Source: Zhengella mangrovi (GTDB lineage: Bacteria > Pseudomonadota > Alphaproteobacteria > Rhizobiales > Rhizobiaceae). From it: 64,000 bases of DNA. Position numbers and translations under genes: made by a program. Of the stretch, positions 60,371 to 64,000 are shown piece after piece. The stretch lies in NCBI RefSeq assembly GCF_002727065.1, contig NZ_PDVP01000019.1:1-64000 (forward strand), given 5' to 3'. Below the pieces are notes generated by a model, which was given only the letters and a program-made list of their open reading frames with translations, was not told where the DNA came from and made no database searches. The first letter of the stretch is position 1; each line of letters begins with the position of its first letter.

Positions 60371-62851
60371 ATGCCGGCTTTCTCGCAAAGCCTCGAAAGA
60401 GCGCTGCACCAGGCACTGACATTTGCCAACGAGCGGCACCATGAATACGCGACGCTGGAACATCTGCTTCTCGCGCTGCTGGAAGATCAGGATGCCGCGG
60501 CGGTGATGCGGGCCTGCAATGTCGACCTCGACGAATTGCGGCGCACGATCACCCACTATCTGGATACCGAACTCGACAACCTGGTGACCGGATACGACGA
60601 GGATTCCAAGCCGACCGCAGGCTTCCAGCGCGTGATCCAGCGCGCGGTGATCCACGTCCAGTCGTCGGGCCGCGAGGAAGTCTCCGGCGCCAACGTGCTC
60701 GTCGCCATCTTCGCGGAGCGCGAGAGCCATGCCGCCTATTTCCTGCAGGAGCAGGAGATGACGCGCTACGACGCGGTCAACTACATCTCGCACGGCATTG
60801 CCAAGCGCCCCGGCGCGACACAGAGCCGTCCGCCGCGGGGTGCCGAGGAAGAGCAGAGCAATCCGGCGCCCGGCAACAGCGAAGAGGAAAGCAGCGCCAA
60901 GAAGAAGCAGCAGGATGCCCTGAGCGCCTATTGCGTCAACCTCAACGACAAGGCCCGCGCGGGCAAGATCGACCCGCTGATCGGCCGTGCCTCGGAAATC
61001 AACCGGACGATCCAGGTGCTGTGCCGGCGTTCCAAGAACAACCCGCTCTACGTCGGTGATCCGGGCGTCGGCAAGACGGCGATCGCCGAGGGCCTGGCCA
61101 AGCGGATCGTCGAGAACGAAGTGCCGGAAGTGCTCAAGGATTCGACGATCTTCTCGCTCGACATGGGAACGCTGCTGGCCGGCACGCGCTACCGCGGCGA
61201 CTTCGAGGAGCGCCTGAAGCAGGTGGTCAAGGAACTGGAGAATTTCCCGGGCGCGATCCTGTTCATCGACGAGATCCATACGGTGATCGGCGCCGGTGCC
61301 ACTTCCGGCGGGGCGATGGACGCATCGAACCTGCTCAAGCCGGCGCTGTCGTCCGGCGCGATCCGCTGCATCGGCTCGACGACCTACAAGGAATACCGCC
61401 AGTTCTTCGAGAAGGACCGGGCGCTGGTCCGCCGGTTCCAGAAGATCGACGTCAACGAGCCGACGCTGGAAGACGCCATCGAGATCATGCGCGGGTTGAA
61501 GCCCTATTTCGAGGAGTTCCACAAGGTCAAGTTCACCAATGACGCCATCAAGGCGGCGGTGGAACTGTCGGCGCGCTACATCTCCGACCGGAAGCTGCCG
61601 GACAAGGCGATCGACGTGATCGACGAGACCGGTGCCTCGCAGATGCTGCTGCCGGTGTCCAAGCGGCGCAAGCAGATCGGCGTCAAGGAGATCGAGGAAA
61701 CCATCGCGACGATGGCGCGCATTCCGCCGAAATCGGTGTCCGCGGATGACGAGGCCGTGCTGGCGGGGCTTGAAAGCAAGCTCAAGACCACGGTCTACGG
61801 CCAGGACCTGGCAATCGAGGCGCTGGCCTCCTCCATCAAGCTGGCGCGCGCCGGCCTGCGGGAGCCCGACAAGCCGATCGGCTGCTACCTGTTCTCCGGC
61901 CCCACGGGCGTCGGCAAGACCGAGGTGGCCAAGCAGCTTGCCTCGTCGCTGGGCGTGGAACTGCTTCGCTTCGACATGTCGGAATACATGGAGCGGCACA
62001 CGGTCTCGCGTCTCATCGGGGCGCCTCCCGGCTATGTCGGCTTCGACCAGGGCGGCCTGCTGACGGACGGTATCGACCAGCATCCGCATTGCGTGCTGCT
62101 GCTCGACGAGATCGAGAAGGCCCATCCGGACCTGTTCAACATCCTGTTGCAGGTGATGGACCACGGCAAGCTGACAGACCACAACGGCAAGAAGATCGAT
62201 TTCCGCAACGTCATCCTGATCATGACGACCAATGCGGGTGCCTCCGACATGGCCAAGTCCGCCATCGGCTTTGGCTCGTCGAAGCGCGAAGGCGACGACA
62301 TGGAGGCGATCAACAAGCTGTTCACGCCGGAATTCCGCAACCGTCTCGACGCGATCATCCCGTTCGGCTCGCTGCCGGTGCCGGTGATCCACAAGGTGGT
62401 GCAGAAGTTCGTGATGCAGCTCGAAGCCCAGTTGTCGGAGCGCGGCGTCACCTTCGACCTGACGCCGGAAGCCATCGAGTGGCTGGCTGACCGGGGCTAC
62501 GACGAACGCATGGGGGCGCGGCCGCTCGGCCGGGTCATCCAGGAGCACATCAAGAAGCCGCTGGCGGAAGAGGTGCTGTTCGGCAAGCTCAAGAAGGGCG
62601 GCACGGTCCGCGTTTCGGTGGAAGAAAAGGACGAGGGCAAGACTGGCCTGAAGCTGGAATCGATCGCCGACGACGTGCCGGTCCGGCCGAAGAAGGAAGA
62701 CCCGGAAGGCAAGCCGAAGGCGGCCAGGAAGCCGAAGGCCGCGAAGAAGCCGCGGACCAAGGCGGCCAAGCCCGACAGCGACGACAAGTCCGGGCCGGCC
62801 TCCAAGCCCGGCCGCCGCTCGGGCGTGCCTCAGGTGCCGCGCAAGAGCTGA
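60371..62851 (+). CDS. clpA: ATP-dependent Clp protease ATP-binding subunit ClpA
   Basis: 826 residues. The N domain (about 1-145) binds ClpS. AAA-1 has Walker [10 protein letters not shown] near residue 230 and [17 protein letters not shown]-2 has GPTGVGKTE near residue 510, [15 protein letters not shown] and the IGF loop ([10 protein letters not shown]) for docking to ClpP. Beyond the normal end near residue 768 there is a tail of about 55 residues rich in Lys, Ala and Pro, not present in E. coli ClpA (758). ClpA unfolds substrates for ClpP. Confidence 0.96.
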   Translation: MPAFSQSLERALHQALTFANERHHEYATLEHLLLALLEDQDAAAVMRACNVDLDELRRTITHYLDTELDNLVTGYDEDSKPTAGFQRVIQRAVIHVQSSGREEVSGANVLVAIFAERESHAAYFLQEQEMTRYDAVNYISHGIAKRPGATQSRPPRGAEEEQSNPAPGNSEEESSAKKKQQDALSAYCVNLNDKARAGKIDPLIGRASEINRTIQVLCRRSKNNPLYVGDPGVGKTAIAEGLAKRIVENEVPEVLKDSTIFSLDMGTLLAGTRYRGDFEERLKQVVKELENFPGAILFIDEIHTVIGAGATSGGAMDASNLLKPALSSGAIRCIGSTTYKEYRQFFEKDRALVRRFQKIDVNEPTLEDAIEIMRGLKPYFEEFHKVKFTNDAIKAAVELSARYISDRKLPDKAIDVIDETGASQMLLPVSKRRKQIGVKEIEETIATMARIPPKSVSADDEAVLAGLESKLKTTVYGQDLAIEALASSIKLARAGLREPDKPIGCYLFSGPTGVGKTEVAKQLASSLGVELLRFDMSEYMERHTVSRLIGAPPGYVGFDQGGLLTDGIDQHPHCVLLLDEIEKAHPDLFNILLQVMDHGKLTDHNGKKIDFRNVILIMTTNAGASDMAKSAIGFGSSKREGDDMEAINKLFTPEFRNRLDAIIPFGSLPVPVIHKVVQKFVMQLEAQLSERGVTFDLTPEAIEWLADRGYDERMGARPLGRVIQEHIKKPLAEEVLFGKLKKGGTVRVSVEEKDEGKTGLKLESIADDVPVRPKKEDPEGKPKAARKPKAAKKPRTKAAKPDSDDKSGPASKPGRRSGVPQVPRKS

Positions 62852-62872
62852 TCGCGCCATCGCGCCGAAACG

Positions 62873-62906
62873 AACGGGCCGCCACCGCGCGGCCCGTTTG
62901 CTTTTC
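62873..62906 (+). terminator. Intrinsic terminator after clpA
   Basis: AACGGGCCGC (62873-62882) and GCGGCCCGTT (62889-62898) pair perfectly around CACCGC, followed by TGCTTTTCC. It closes clpS-clpA 22 bases after the clpA stop. Confidence 0.85.
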
Positions 62907-63010
62907 CGGGCCCCATCGCGGACGGCGCAGCCGGATGGACAAGCCATTTTGATCCGGCGGGAAAGCTATTCTCCATCGCAAAGTCCGTGCGGCGGTGCTA
63001 TGCGCGGATC

Positions 63011-63772
63011 ATGACATCCTCCTATTCCCCGGAGACGCTGGAAACCGGCGACCCTTCGCAGCCCGGCCCGCGCTGGTTCCTGCGCGGCGTGCGCACCGCC
63101 ATCTCGCTGCCGGGCCTGCTGTTGTGCGGCGCGTTCATCGGCTTCGCGGCGATTGCCCGCGACACGGGGCTGACCCTGGTCGAGGCGGTCTTCATGACAG
63201 CGATCATCTGGGCGCTGCCGGCGCAGATCGTGCTGCTGGGGGCCATGGCCTCCGGGGCCTCGCTGCCCGCCGCTGCCATCGCCGTCACGCTGACATCGGT
63301 CCGGCTGATGCCGATGGTGGTGAGCATCGTCCCGGAGATGCGAGCCAGGGGGACGCGGCCATGGGTGCTCTACCTGCTGTCGCATTTCGTGGCGGTGACA
63401 TCCTGGGTGCTCGCGATGGACCGTTTCCGCCACGTCCCGCGCGACCGGCGGACGGCCTTCTACGGCGGCATCGGCGCGACGCTCGTGTCGGGCATGCTGC
63501 TGGTGCTGGCCGTTGTCTACGGCACGGCCGCCGTGCTGCCGCCGATGCTGGCCGCCGGCCTGGTCTTCCTCACGCCATCCTATTTCCTGTTCTCGCTGTG
63601 GAGTTCGGCGCGCGAGCGGGCGAGCCATGCGGCCATGCTGGCCGGGATGGTGCTCGGGCCGCTGCTGCATCCGCTGCTGCCGGGCTTCGATCTCCTGGCC
63701 GCCGGGATCATCGCCGGTCTTGGCGCCTTCGGCCTGCACCTGGCGTCGGAACGACGGGGGCAGGGCGGATGA
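63011..63772 (+). CDS. azlC: AzlC family branched-chain amino acid exporter, large subunit
   Basis: 253 residues from ATG 63011 (a GTG at 62987 is an alternative). Seven or so membrane helices; the AzlC pattern is seen in FIGFAAIARDTGLTLVEAVFMTAIIWALPAQIVLL and SVRLMPMVVSIVPEMR. With AzlD it exports branched-chain amino acids or their analogues. The stop overlaps the next start by ATGA. The C-terminal helices LPGFDLLAAGIIAGLGAFG are typical. Confidence 0.9.
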   Translation: MTSSYSPETLETGDPSQPGPRWFLRGVRTAISLPGLLLCGAFIGFAAIARDTGLTLVEAVFMTAIIWALPAQIVLLGAMASGASLPAAAIAVTLTSVRLMPMVVSIVPEMRARGTRPWVLYLLSHFVAVTSWVLAMDRFRHVPRDRRTAFYGGIGATLVSGMLLVLAVVYGTAAVLPPMLAAGLVFLTPSYFLFSLWSSARERASHAAMLAGMVLGPLLHPLLPGFDLLAAGIIAGLGAFGLHLASERRGQGG

Positions 63773-64000
63773 CGGTTCTTCATGGCGATGTGGCCTGGTG
63801 GTGGCCCTACGTGTTCATCGTGCTGGCGGGCTGGCTGCCGACCGACGTTTGGCGCTGGGCCGGCGTGGCGCTCGGCGGGCGGCTCGACGAAACGTCGCGC
63901 TGGATGGTGCTGGTGCGCTGCGTCGCAACCGCGCTCGTGGCCGCGGTCATCGGCAACCTGGTCGTCTATCCGCAAGGGCCGCTCGGCGATCTGCCGGTCG
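63769..64000 (+). CDS. azlD: AzlD family exporter small subunit (3' end outside the window)
   Basis: 77 codons are visible before the right edge. The product starts MTVLHGDVAWWWPYVFIVLA, with GWLPTDVWRWAGVALGGRLDE and a second helix VRCVATALVAAVIGNLVVYP. The length, hydrophobicity and ATGA overlap with azlC identify it as the AzlD partner. Truncated by the window, not by mutation as far as can be seen. Confidence 0.82.
   Translation, partial: MTVLHGDVAWWWPYVFIVLAGWLPTDVWRWAGVALGGRLDETSRWMVLVRCVATALVAAVIGNLVVYPQGPLGDLPV

Noticed and set aside
60296..62947. An 880-codon minus-strand frame opposite clpA, and a 544-codon frame overlapping livM/livH
   Set aside because: Both mirror well-conserved genes and are rich in Arg/His/Asp repeats typical of shadow translations.

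Overview
This 64 kb window is high-GC alphaproteobacterial chromosome, most likely from the order Hyphomicrobiales (Rhizobiales). The reasons are gene order and content: a complete S10-spc-alpha ribosomal cluster behind tuf; the run Do-protease - rarA - fluC - rluC - HAD - ATP12; uvrA - ssb - marC - gyrA - coaD - ppi - ppi - queA - tgt; and the alphaproteobacterial genes mipZ, clpS-clpA, a phasin and DUF1489. A LexA box of the alphaproteobacterial GTTC-N7-GTTC type is also present. The genus cannot be fixed from sequence alone. I found no rRNA, tRNA, CRISPR, insertion sequence, prophage or plasmid genes. This is stable core chromosome.

Layout. 1-14.6 kb: the end of tuf, then 27 genes on the + strand for ribosomal proteins, SecY, adenylate kinase and RNA polymerase alpha, closed by a terminator after rplQ. 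Several inner gaps hold strong hairpins that could grade expression, and there is a candidate internal promoter before rpsM. 14.7-22.6 kb: envelope protease, RarA, small membrane or secreted proteins, a HemG-like flavoprotein, a fluoride channel, and a compact operon rluC-DMT-HAD-ATP12. 22.7-30.0 kb: a minus-strand nitrogen block, with a five-gene branched-chain-type ABC importer followed by glnB-glnA. The glnB upstream region carries a near-consensus sigma-54 promoter and an NtrC-type 17-mer. 30.3-35.4 kb: NAD(P)HX repair enzyme, an Hsp20 with a hairpin beside its ribosome-binding site, and uvrA. 35.4-36.4 kb: a 1 kb gene-poor gap with paired DnaA boxes and a LexA box inside the likely ssb promoter.

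36.4-48.4 kb: ssb, small conserved proteins, marC, gyrA (TTG start, Ala at the quinolone Ser83 position), an unannotated 48-residue membrane protein, coaD, two cyclophilins, the queuosine genes queA and tgt (tgt with an apparently degenerate zinc site), and mgtE. 48.5-57.8 kb: a MerR regulator with a dyad operator, an acyltransferase-like membrane protein and a methyltransferase-like membrane protein, an aldo/keto reductase, MscS, YdcF, a 42-residue membrane protein, serine dehydratase, DUF1489 and mipZ. 57.9-64 kb: a DD-carboxypeptidase with a SPOR domain, a phasin with a dyad in its promoter, clpS-clpA (ClpA with a lysine-rich tail) and the start of an azlCD amino-acid exporter.

No obvious new multi-gene system is present. 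The observations most worth checking are regulatory or small: the hsp20 leader hairpin, the DnaA/LexA region, the branched RNA-like element before mipZ, the overlooked small membrane proteins and the Tgt zinc-site loss.
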